This document shows positions 43,923 through 52,972 of a stretch of DNA of 64,000 nt, piece after piece. The translations under genes and the position numbers were made by a program. The number at the start of each line of letters is the position of its first letter. Positions within the stretch are counted from its first letter, which is position 1. The stretch covers positions 62,001-126,000 of the forward strand of contig CAIPYE010000014.1 in the NCBI GenBank assembly GCA_903869265.1, in the 5' to 3' direction. The stretch comes from an uncultured delta proteobacterium (GTDB lineage: Bacteria > Desulfobacterota > Desulfobulbia > Desulfobulbales > Desulfurivibrionaceae). The notes beneath the pieces are model-generated. The model did not search any database. It was not told the origin of the DNA and saw only the letters and a program-made list of their open reading frames with translations.

Positions 43923-45023
43923 ATGCCGGTGCCGGGGGTCGTTGATCGGATCAGACGCAGCCTCAAGCGCCGCCAGCTTGACGCCATCCTGGTGACCCAG
44001 CCGGAAAACCGCAGGTACCTGAGCGGCTATACGGCCAGGGACCATGCGATCAACGAAAGCGCTGGCGTCCTGCTCATCCCCTGCGAGGGCGAGCCCTATC
44101 TGCTCACCGACTCCCGGTTTCACTTGCAGGCGGAAGACGAGGCCAGGGAGTTTCGGGTCAAGCTCTATCCCCGTGGGCTGTTCCCCCTGTTGCGCTTGCT
44201 GCTCAAGAAGCTTCGCATCAAACGACTGGCCTTTGAGAGCCATTATTTTCTGCATTCCACCTCCCAGACTCTGACCAAGCTGGCTGGTGACCTTAAGGTG
44301 GAGCTTGAGCCGCTCACCGGGTTTATCGAGGAGCTGCGGCTGGAAAAAAATGCGGCGGAGCTGGCCAGGATTGAACGGGCGGTGCTCCTCAACGAAGCGG
44401 TATTTCAGGAGATCTACCCCACCCTGCGGCCCGGCCAGACCGAGAAAGAGGTGGCCTTAGCCATCGAAAACGGTATGCGGCTTAAGGGCGCGGAGCGGCC
44501 GAGTTTCGAGACCATCGTCGCTTCCGGACCCAACGCGGCCCTGCCCCACGCGACTCCCTCCGACCGTCCCCTGGCAACAGGGGAAACCATTGTCATCGAC
44601 ATGGGCCTCGTGTTGGACGGCTACTGTTCGGACATGACCCGCACCGTGGTGCTGGGAACCCCGGACGCCAAGACGGTTGCGCTGTTTCGTTTGGTGCGCA
44701 AGGCGCAACTGGCCGGGCTCAATAGCCTGCGGGCCGGGATAAGCGGGATGGTGGTGGACAAGATTGCCCGTAACGTGATAGAACGGGCGGGCTTAGGCGA
44801 GCGGTTCGGCCATGGCCTTGGCCACGGGGTGGGACTCAATGTCCACGAAGGCCCCTCGCTCAACTACCGCAACCGGAAGCCCCTTGCCGCAGGGATGGTG
44901 GTCACGGTGGAGCCGGGGGTGTATATTCCGGACTGGGGCGGGATTCGCTTGGAAAACATGGCGGTGGTTGAAGAAGACGGGTGTAGGGTGTTGAATCGGG
45001 ACACCACCTTTTTGGATCTGTAA
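43923..45023 (+). CDS. M24-family Xaa-Pro aminopeptidase
   Basis: 366 residues from ATG 43923; an in-frame TTG at 43899 overlaps the upstream gene. The N-terminal creatinase-like domain ([20 protein letters not shown]) precedes a pita-bread domain with metal ligands in [19 protein letters not shown] (two Asp), [17 protein letters not shown] (His), [14 protein letters not shown] and IRLENM (two Glu). It removes N-terminal residues before proline. Typical length for PepQ/YpdF-like members. It may be co-transcribed with the two small genes upstream. Confidence 0.93.
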   Translation: MPVPGVVDRIRRSLKRRQLDAILVTQPENRRYLSGYTARDHAINESAGVLLIPCEGEPYLLTDSRFHLQAEDEAREFRVKLYPRGLFPLLRLLLKKLRIKRLAFESHYFLHSTSQTLTKLAGDLKVELEPLTGFIEELRLEKNAAELARIERAVLLNEAVFQEIYPTLRPGQTEKEVALAIENGMRLKGAERPSFETIVASGPNAALPHATPSDRPLATGETIVIDMGLVLDGYCSDMTRTVVLGTPDAKTVALFRLVRKAQLAGLNSLRAGISGMVVDKIARNVIERAGLGERFGHGLGHGVGLNVHEGPSLNYRNRKPLAAGMVVTVEPGVYIPDWGGIRLENMAVVEEDGCRVLNRDTTFLDL

Positions 45024-45037
45024 GCTACTCGGAATTT

Positions 45038-45113
45038 GCTCCAAGCAGGTGCTCAGCACGAGCGGAATATGATTACGTTAAGACAACTTCCGTTCGGCCT
45101 GAGCCTGTCGAAG
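45038..45113. repeat. Palindromic REP-like element, copy 2
   Basis: The right arm TTCGGCCTGAGCCTGTCGAA (45094-45113) matches copy 1 at 2231-2254. The left arm (45038-45064, AAGCAGGTGCTCAGCACG) is more degenerate. The loop again contains TTACGTTA and the element is again followed by GGGCTGTTTTTGCGA, as at 2187-2270. Confidence 0.6.
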
Positions 45114-45172
45114 GGCTGTTTTTGCGAGACCATCTAACAAGCACCATTTTTATTATTTCCAGGAAATCAATC

Positions 45173-46986
<1,814 letters not shown>

Positions 46987-47045
46987 TAAGGGAGCAGGCG
47001 GATTAAGGTCTGCCAGAGAAATTTAAACTGAATCGGAGGGGAATT

Positions 47046-47411
47046 ATGGTTGGTTTAGCTTATGCCGCAGACGCTGCGGCTGGTGCAGGTGGGGCGCAAG
47101 GGTTGATGAGCTTCTTGCCGCTTGTTCTGATTTTTGTCGTGTTCTATTTCCTCCTGATCCGGCCTCAGCAAAAAAAGGCTAAGGAGCATCAGGAATTTAT
47201 TAACAATCTCAAGAAGGGTGATGAGGTCCTCACCAGCGGCGGACTTCAGGGCAAGATCACCGGTCTGACCGACCGGGTGGCGACCCTTGAGATTGCCGAC
47301 AACGTACGGGTGAAGATCGCCCGCCCCTATATCCTGGGCTCGGTTGCGGCCATGGAAGGTGGGGATAAAAAAGAGGGTGCGGCTTGCGCCATCGGTGGGA
47401 GCAAGGGCTGA
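47046..47411 (+). CDS. yajC: Preprotein translocase subunit YajC
   Basis: 121 residues with TCGGAGGGG upstream. One N-terminal membrane helix (LPLVLIFVVFYFLLIRPQQK) and a small cytoplasmic domain (GDEVLTSGGLQGKITGLTD), followed by a short tail with one Cys. It associates with SecDF-YidC. It follows tgt in the usual order, but secD and secF do not follow here: a terminator comes next. Confidence 0.96.
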   Translation: MVGLAYAADAAAGAGGAQGLMSFLPLVLIFVVFYFLLIRPQQKKAKEHQEFINNLKKGDEVLTSGGLQGKITGLTDRVATLEIADNVRVKIARPYILGSVAAMEGGDKKEGAACAIGGSKG

Positions 47412-47458
47412 GGTTGAGCTAACCCTTCACCGGGCGTGAAGCGAAAGATGAGATTTTC

Positions 47459-47494
47459 GGCCTGCCTGGGTTTTCCAGGCAGGCCTTTTTTTTT
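47459..47494 (+). terminator. Terminator after yajC
   Basis: GGCCTGCCTGG / CCAGGCAGGCC perfect 11-bp stem, 5-base loop and T9. Confidence 0.95.
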
Positions 47495-47553
47495 GCGGTT
47501 GGTAGGGGGAAACTTTTGGCAAGCGGACGTTTAGCGCGTCTTGCTTGATGGAT

Positions 47554-47952
47554 TTACTTGTCTCCAACACAAGCTTCGCGAGCCTTGAGAGTGTTGTCGA
47601 TTAGTTGTTTTGTTTCCTTGTCCGCTTTTGAATATCCAAGTTCATCTTTTGTGGTGGTAACTACCTTTACATAATCGGCAAAGTCAATGCCTATTGGCGA
47701 TTGGTCACGTAAACATTGACAGAACGCATGGTTTCCGAATGCTTTGAGGCAGTCCGAATATTTTTTTTGCGCATTTCGCTCCGCCATTAATTTCATATCT
47801 TCAAGGAGTCCGCTTACCTTTTGCATAGTATCAATTTGTTGAAGAGTTTCAACCTGCGTGGGTTTCTGACTAGGTGCACTCTTTTCTCCTGCGACGGAAG
47901 AGTTGGACAGGAGGAGCAACGCGGCTAAAGAAATCAAAAATAATCGGATCAT
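47554..47952 (-). CDS. Exported cysteine-containing protein, unknown function
   Basis: 132 residues. A clear signal peptide (MIRLFLISLAALLLLSNSSVA) precedes a helical domain with Cys at 68, 78 and 80 (YSDCLKAFGNHAFCQCLRDQ) and 128 (REACVGDK), giving two potential disulfides in a periplasmic protein. AT-richer than neighbours, and placed beside hicAB, consistent with an acquired segment. No family recognised. Confidence 0.7.
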   Translation of the reverse strand: MIRLFLISLAALLLLSNSSVAGEKSAPSQKPTQVETLQQIDTMQKVSGLLEDMKLMAERNAQKKYSDCLKAFGNHAFCQCLRDQSPIGIDFADYVKVVTTTKDELGYSKADKETKQLIDNTLKAREACVGDK

Positions 47953-48030
47953 TGTGTTTTTCCTTTTTGTTATGGCCCGATTATTATCGGGAAAATTGGG
48001 AACATCCCCAGTTTCTTCGGCCTGCCTGAC

Positions 48031-48369
48031 CTACGAGTGGGCATGCACAACTTTGGCAAGTGCGTCGGCTACCCATTTGTTGACGCTTTTCCCTGCATTG
48101 ACGGCGGCAGCGACAATCTCGCCGTGCAGCGAGGACTCCACCCGGACGACAAATTTCCCGGAAAATGGCTTGTCGGGAACGCGTCCGGATTTCTCGCAAC
48201 TTTCAAGGTAGAAATCAACCGCCTCGCGGAAGGCGTCTTTAAGTTCGGCCACTGTCTCACCATGAAAGCCAACCGTGTCACGGATGCCGACGATGTTGCC
48301 AAACAGAAGGTTGTCGTCGGGGTCAAATTCGATTTTGGCTGTATAACCCTTGTAACTGAGAGTGTTCAT
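48031..48369 (-). CDS. hicB: HicB-type antitoxin
   Basis: 112 residues. The N-terminal partial RNase H-like fold (MNTLSYKGYTAKIEFDPDDN, GFHGETVAELKDAFREAVDF) and a C-terminal ribbon-helix-helix (FVVRVESSLHGEIVAAAVNA, GKSVNKWVADAL) form the typical HicB of the RHH class. It binds HicA and the operon promoter. It overlaps hicA by 4 bases. Confidence 0.93.
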   Translation of the reverse strand: MNTLSYKGYTAKIEFDPDDNLLFGNIVGIRDTVGFHGETVAELKDAFREAVDFYLESCEKSGRVPDKPFSGKFVVRVESSLHGEIVAAAVNAGKSVNKWVADALAKVVHAHS

Positions 48370-48620
48370 GGGGTGACTCCTGCTCTGGTTAGAAAATCCT
48401 TGGCGTTTCGCACTTGGTACCGCTTGGCGTCCTTGCCCGGATGGGGCCGGTGGAAGTCGGCCTTTTCGTTGTTGAGGATAAAAGAGACTCGTGATCCATC
48501 GCCTTCGATGAGCACTGAACCCAATGCCATCAACAGCGCCTCAATCCTCCGCCATTCAATAGCGGCAGGGGTGGGCTGGGAAAAGATAGCGGCAAGTGTC
48601 TTGCGGTGCGTGCTGTTCAT
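48366..48620 (-). CDS. hicA: HicA-type mRNA interferase toxin
   Basis: 84 residues. The dsRBD-like HicA fold: WRRIEALLMALGS, EGDGSRVSFILNN, and HRPHPGKDAKRYQVRNAKDF, where the HxPH segment holds the catalytic histidine. It degrades mRNA independently of ribosomes. It is first in the operon; no Shine-Dalgarno is possible because the predicted transcript starts only about 4 bases before the ATG. Confidence 0.92.
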   Translation of the reverse strand: MNSTHRKTLAAIFSQPTPAAIEWRRIEALLMALGSVLIEGDGSRVSFILNNEKADFHRPHPGKDAKRYQVRNAKDFLTRAGVTP

Positions 48621-48630
48621 ATTTTATATT

Positions 48631-48659
48631 ATGATACTGACTTGTAGTATCACTGTCAA
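48631..48659 (-). promoter_or_regulatory. hicAB promoter with operator palindrome
   Basis: On the minus strand TTGACA (48659-48654), a 17-base spacer and TATCAT (48636-48631). The perfect palindrome TGATACT-GACTTGT-AGTATCA (48632-48652) spans the spacer and -10, the expected HicB site. Confidence 0.72.
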
Positions 48660-48741
48660 GGGCGGGAAATTAAGTCGCCCTCTAGTTTTTTCGGAAGCGT
48701 TCCCGGTGCTCGGTTGCGTGCCAATGGGAAATCTCCCCCGT

Positions 48742-49161
48742 TCAGCCCCGCTCGTGGCCCAGGCAATGATGCACCGTCTTGATGCAGCGGTCCATCACCA
48801 CCACCAGCCCTGCCGTCTTCGCGGTTCGGGCTGCCTCGGCGTGGATCACCCCTTCTTGCATCCAAATCATCCTGGCGCCGATGGCAATGGCCTCGGCCAC
48901 GATTGGGGGCACATCCTCGGAGCGGCGGAAGATATCGACAATATCCACCGGGTCGGGGATTGCGCTCAGGTCGGGGTAGCATGGCAGGCCGAGGATTTCT
49001 TCCTGTCCGGGATTGACCGGGATAACGGTGTAGCCCGCCTCGATCAGGTAGCGGGCCACCATGTTGCTGGGCCTGGATTCCTTGGGGGAGAGGCCGACCA
49101 CCGCGATGGTTTTGGCTGTGGCCAGCAGTTTTTTTATGGCCGGGAGGTCGTCAAGGAGCAT
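48742..49161 (-). CDS. CoA-binding protein (YccU-like)
   Basis: 139 residues from ATG 49161, the usual length. TIAVVGLSPKESRPSNMVAR is the Rossmann CoA loop and VDIVDIFRRSEDVPPIVAEA plus MIWMQEGV follow the acetyl-CoA-synthetase-like CoA-binding fold. Function in the family is not established. Longer starts up to 49251 lack a ribosome site. Confidence 0.88.
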   Translation of the reverse strand: MLLDDLPAIKKLLATAKTIAVVGLSPKESRPSNMVARYLIEAGYTVIPVNPGQEEILGLPCYPDLSAIPDPVDIVDIFRRSEDVPPIVAEAIAIGARMIWMQEGVIHAEAARTAKTAGLVVVMDRCIKTVHHCLGHERG

Positions 49162-49280
49162 GGGGGTGTCTCGCGCTGTGGGTGTGTGCTTCTGCAAATC
49201 TGCATGATAAAGCCGGGAAAAGGTATTATATTGTTTTTTCACCTGCGGCAAAGCGAAAAATATAACGAATGAGGCAGAGC

Positions 49281-49484
49281 ATGTGCCAGATGAGCATAGT
49301 CCTTGAGCAGGACGGCAAGGAAGAGGTGATTTTGGAAAACGCCTCGTTGCTTGAGGTTGTCGATGATGGGGTGCGGGTTTCCGCCCTTTTTGAAGAACCG
49401 AAGCTTATCCTTCAAGCGTCGGTTCGCGCCATTGATTTTCTCCATGGCAAGGTAACCGTGACAAAAACAAAAGGAACAGCCTGA
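49281..49484 (+). CDS. cooT: CooT-family nickel-binding protein
   Basis: 67 residues from ATG 49281, chosen because the family starts Met-Cys (MCQMSIVLEQDGKEEVILEN). LLEVVDDGVRVSALFEEPKL and VRAIDFLHGKVTV complete the CooT pattern. In Rhodospirillum CooT is a dimeric nickel protein used in maturation of carbon monoxide dehydrogenase, with Cys2 at the metal site. A histidine-tailed partner gene starts 1 base after the stop. Confidence 0.88.
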   Translation: MCQMSIVLEQDGKEEVILENASLLEVVDDGVRVSALFEEPKLILQASVRAIDFLHGKVTVTKTKGTA

Positions 49485-49485
49485 G

Positions 49486-49743
49486 ATGGACCAGAAAACC
49501 ACGATGGAAAAGCTGCAGATTCTTCTGCCCCACTGGATTGAACATAATCACAACCACGAGACCGAGTTCAAGAAATGGGCGGATCTGGCGCGGGCTGAGG
49601 GGCAGGATCCGCTGGCGGAGCTTTTAGATAAGGCCGTGGCCAGCATGGGTGAGACCGATACCATTCTGAAAAAGGCGCTGGCTGAGATCGGTGGCCCAGG
49701 CGAAGGCCATTGCCACGATCACCATCACCACCATCACGATTGA
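49486..49743 (+). CDS. Histidine-tailed putative metal-binding protein
   Basis: 85 residues. The body contains LLPHWIEHNHNHETEFKKWA, itself His-rich, and a helical region; the C-terminus is CHDHHHHHHD, a natural six-histidine run. The combination with cooT one base upstream suggests a nickel storage or delivery protein, as with other His-rich nickel chaperones. That function is inferred from composition and context. Confidence 0.78.
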   Translation: MDQKTTMEKLQILLPHWIEHNHNHETEFKKWADLARAEGQDPLAELLDKAVASMGETDTILKKALAEIGGPGEGHCHDHHHHHHD

Positions 49744-49746
49744 GCC

Positions 49747-50244
49747 CTATTTCTCAAAGGAGCGCAGACCGGCAATGGTTTGGTGCTTCAAGGATTCCAG
49801 GGTGGCCACCACCGTAATCAGCCAGAAGTCTTCCGGGTCTGTCTCAATCTGTCTTCGCAGGCTTGGTTCCAGCCAGTGGGAATCATCGGGCAAATTGTAA
49901 AACTGGCTGTCGATGCCGAAAAAGCCGTCGAGCAGATGGGCCATGGTGTGGAAGATCTTGCTTTGAAAGCCCTGCGGCATGGTGAGCAGGTCGCTGAACT
50001 CCTTGGTGCCTGCCGCCCGTAATTCCCCGGTTAATTGTGTCAGCACCTTTCGGTTGTCGGCCAGACCCTGTTCAAGCCAGGGCCAGAAGCGCGGATCCGC
50101 GCCGGAGCAGGATTGGTCCGCCACAATCCGCACCGCATCGTACTGCACCAGGGAGGTGTGGCCGAGAAAGCGCAGGACATGGGCGGAACTTTTTTCAAAG
50201 TCCGGCTCCATGGCCAGGATTTTGTGGGTCACTTCAAGTTTCAT
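49747..50244 (-). CDS. Hypothetical protein beside a HAD phosphatase
   Basis: 165 residues with AAAAGGAGGAAA upstream. Mixed alpha/beta composition with one Cys (SCSGADPRFWPWLEQGL) and several His/Trp; no signal peptide or helix-turn-helix. It overlaps the HAD phosphatase gene by 4 bases (the phosphatase is upstream in the operon). I do not recognise a family. Confidence 0.7.
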   Translation of the reverse strand: MKLEVTHKILAMEPDFEKSSAHVLRFLGHTSLVQYDAVRIVADQSCSGADPRFWPWLEQGLADNRKVLTQLTGELRAAGTKEFSDLLTMPQGFQSKIFHTMAHLLDGFFGIDSQFYNLPDDSHWLEPSLRRQIETDPEDFWLITVVATLESLKHQTIAGLRSFEK

Positions 50245-50885
50245 TTTCCTCCTTTTCCAACCTCACCAAATATCGGCAATCGGGTAATTTCCATGAAGCT
50301 CTGCACATGGTATTCCGCAGGCAGTGCCTGGTTTTTGAAGGCGATGAGCCGCATACCCAGGGCTGCGGTATGCTCCCGATCCACCATGGAGTCGCCGATG
50401 TACACCGCCTCGTCCACCTTGAAGCCGAAATGGGCCAGGATCTGCTCCAGCGCTTCGGGGTGGGGTTTGGACTGGGCCACATCAAAGGCGGTGACCACCT
50501 TGTCGAACCGGTCTGCCAGGGAAAACATTTGTAGCACCGGTGCCATGGTGGAGGTCCGGTTGGTGCTGATCGCGGTTTTGTAATCGGGCTGGAGAAAATC
50601 GAGAAACTCGAAAAGATCCGGTTCCATGAGCAGGTATTGCAGGTAGGGGGTGTAATCGAGAGTCTTGCGGTAGGCATCAGCCCGTTCCAGGTCCGCCGGG
50701 TAAGCGCGGAAAAGATGGCGGGTGGAATCCATGACATGGTGCATGTGGACGTATTCCAGCTCCTCCTCGTCCATGGGCGGGTGGCCAAAGGTCTCGCGGA
50801 GATGATTGTAGTAGACCCGGTTGGCGTTTTTGGAGTCGAACATCACGCCATCGCAGTCAAACACGACGAGTTTTAAAGGGGTCAT
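50241..50885 (-). CDS. HAD-superfamily hydrolase, phosphoglycolate-phosphatase-like
   Basis: 214 residues. Motif I LVVFDCDGVMFD, motif II AISTNRT, motif III Lys in SKPHPEALEQIL and motif IV VYIGDSMVDREHTAAL are all in place. The cap is alpha-helical (class C1). Substrate unknown. AAGGA precedes the ATG and the gene is first of two. Confidence 0.9.
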   Translation of the reverse strand: MTPLKLVVFDCDGVMFDSKNANRVYYNHLRETFGHPPMDEEELEYVHMHHVMDSTRHLFRAYPADLERADAYRKTLDYTPYLQYLLMEPDLFEFLDFLQPDYKTAISTNRTSTMAPVLQMFSLADRFDKVVTAFDVAQSKPHPEALEQILAHFGFKVDEAVYIGDSMVDREHTAALGMRLIAFKNQALPAEYHVQSFMEITRLPIFGEVGKGGK

Positions 50886-51059
50886 GGTGAAGAATCCTTG
50901 CCATCTTCCCAGGTCCGCGCTATGTAAAATCCTTTACCAGGATGGGCGAATCAGGGCGTTGGGCAGATAAGGTTGCAGTGGATGCTGTGCTGATGAGCCT
51001 CATCTTTACTGAACAATGCCGGGTGATGTCAAGCTGTTAACCGCAGGGGCTGGGTGGCC

Positions 51060-52709
51060 ATGAAACAGAGCACCGATTTTCTCGTGATTGGCAGCGGCAT
51101 CTCCGGGCTTTCCTTTGCCATCAAGGCGGCGCGCTTGGGATCGGTGACCATTATCACCAAGAAGGCCAAGGTGGACACCGCCACCAATCTTGCCCAGGGC
51201 GGAATCGCCGCCGTGCTGTCGCCGGATGATTCCTTTGCCCTGCATATCGAGGACACCCTGCGTTCCGGGGCTGGGCTCTGCCACGAAGACATCGTCCAAC
51301 TAGTGGTGGAGAACGGTCCGGCCCGCATCGAGGAGCTGATCCGCCTCGGGGTCCAATTCCAGAGCGAGGCCAGCGACCCCAGTCATCTTGATCTGGGCAA
51401 GGAGGGCGGCCACTCGGCCCGCCGCATCGCCCATGCCATGGATCTCACCGGCCGCAAGATCGAAGAGGGGCTCCTGGCCCAGGTGGCGGCGAACCCCAAG
51501 ATCACGGTGCTGGAAAACCATCTGGCTGTGGACCTTCTGGTCAGTTCCAAAACCGGCACCCCGTACCAGCCCCACGACAGCTTCAGCGACCAGTGCCTGG
51601 GCGCCTATGTCTTTGACCGGGAAACCGGGCGGATCGACACCTACCAGGCCAAGGTGACTGTGCTCTGCACCGGCGGCACCGGCAAGGTCTATCTCTACAC
51701 CACCAATCCCGATATTGCCACCGGCGACGGCATTGCCATGGCTTACCGGGCCGGGGGCAGGGTCGGGAACCTGGAGTTTGTCCAGTTTCACCCCACCTGC
51801 CTCTATCACCCCCAGGTGAAAAATTTCCTGATCTCGGAAGCGGTGCGCGGCGAAGGAGGACGGCTCATTGACCAGCGCGGCCAAGCCTTCATGCACAAGT
51901 ATGACGCCCGGGGGGATCTGGCCACCCGCGACACCGTGGCCAGGGCCATTGACAGCGAGATGAAGGCGAGCGGCGATGATTGCGTCTATCTGGACATCAC
52001 CCACCAGCCTGCGGAGTTTCTTAAGAACAGGTTCCCCACCATCTATAATAAATGCCTTTCCCTGGGGATCGACATGACCCAGGTGCCCATTCCGGTGGTG
52101 CCCGCGGCCCACTACATGTGCGGCGGGGTGGTCACGGACCAGTGGGGCAGAACTAACATCGAAGGCCTGTTTGCCTTTGGCGAGGCCGCCTGCACCGGGT
52201 TGCATGGTGGCAACCGGCTGGCCAGCAATTCCCTGCTCGAGGCGGTGGTCTTCGCCCATCAGGCCTATTTGGAGTGCGAACGGGAATGGCCCAAGCTGCG
52301 GGAAGCCACGCTGCCCGAGGTGGCGGAATGGTCGGCTGGTGAGGCCCAGCGCATCGAAGAGAATGTCCTGGTCAGCCATAACTGGGACCAGATCCGCCGT
52401 TTGATGTGGAACTACGTCGGCATTGTCCGCACCGAGAAGCGTCTTGCCCTGGTGCAGGAAAGGCTCCGGGTTATCGTAGGCGAGGTGAACCAGCATTATC
52501 ACGACTATATCCTGACCCCGGATCTCATCGAGCTGCGCAACATCGCCCAGGTTGCCGAGCTTATCGTGCGCTGCGCCTGCATCCGCAAGGAGTCCCGCGG
52601 CCTCCACTATCTGGTGGATTTTCCCAAACCAGACGATGTGCACTGGAAAAAGGACACCATCCTCCAGCGGCAGGACGGGGAGCCTGGCCTGGCTGCCTGC
52701 TCCAAGTAG
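51060..52709 (+). CDS. nadB: L-aspartate oxidase
   Basis: 549 residues from ATG 51060 (an upstream GTG at 51054 is possible). FAD loop FLVIGSGISGLSFAI, NLAQGGIAAVLS, GKVYLYTTNPDIATGDGIAM, FVQFHPTCLYHP, and HYMCGGVVTDQWGRTNIEGL are the NadB/succinate-dehydrogenase flavoprotein signatures. It oxidises aspartate to iminoaspartate for NAD synthesis; in an anaerobe fumarate is the expected acceptor. nadA and nadC are not adjacent. Confidence 0.96.
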   Translation: MKQSTDFLVIGSGISGLSFAIKAARLGSVTIITKKAKVDTATNLAQGGIAAVLSPDDSFALHIEDTLRSGAGLCHEDIVQLVVENGPARIEELIRLGVQFQSEASDPSHLDLGKEGGHSARRIAHAMDLTGRKIEEGLLAQVAANPKITVLENHLAVDLLVSSKTGTPYQPHDSFSDQCLGAYVFDRETGRIDTYQAKVTVLCTGGTGKVYLYTTNPDIATGDGIAMAYRAGGRVGNLEFVQFHPTCLYHPQVKNFLISEAVRGEGGRLIDQRGQAFMHKYDARGDLATRDTVARAIDSEMKASGDDCVYLDITHQPAEFLKNRFPTIYNKCLSLGIDMTQVPIPVVPAAHYMCGGVVTDQWGRTNIEGLFAFGEAACTGLHGGNRLASNSLLEAVVFAHQAYLECEREWPKLREATLPEVAEWSAGEAQRIEENVLVSHNWDQIRRLMWNYVGIVRTEKRLALVQERLRVIVGEVNQHYHDYILTPDLIELRNIAQVAELIVRCACIRKESRGLHYLVDFPKPDDVHWKKDTILQRQDGEPGLAACSK

Positions 52710-52863
52710 CCGGATAGGCGTTGTAACTTATCCCTCCGCAGCGCAAAACCCCTCAAAACGTAAGTTTTTCGTTAAGCGCTTTCGCTTCGCATTCCCTTGA
52801 TTTTCCGCGCAAAAAACCCCATCAATTTTTCTTCTTCTTCGGTCCATTTTTGCTTGCATGTAT

Positions 52864-52922
52864 ACTACCGGTAGTGCGATAATGGCTTCCGAAACACAAC
52901 CTGTCGTGTTTCAAGGGAAGCC
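52864..52922 (+). promoter_or_regulatory. Palindrome and strong hairpin in the nrdD leader
   Basis: The perfect 12-base palindrome ACTACCGGTAGT (52864-52875) is followed by a large hairpin: GGCTTCC-GAAACAC (52884-52897), loop, GTGTTTC-AAG-GGAAGCC (52906-52922). No T run follows, so it is not a terminator. It may be an operator plus a regulatory leader for nrdD; I do not recognise a known riboswitch. Confidence 0.5.
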
Positions 52923-52972
52923 AGAGGGGAAGGCTTTAATTAATATCTTAATCACCAACGAGGAGTAAGGGT

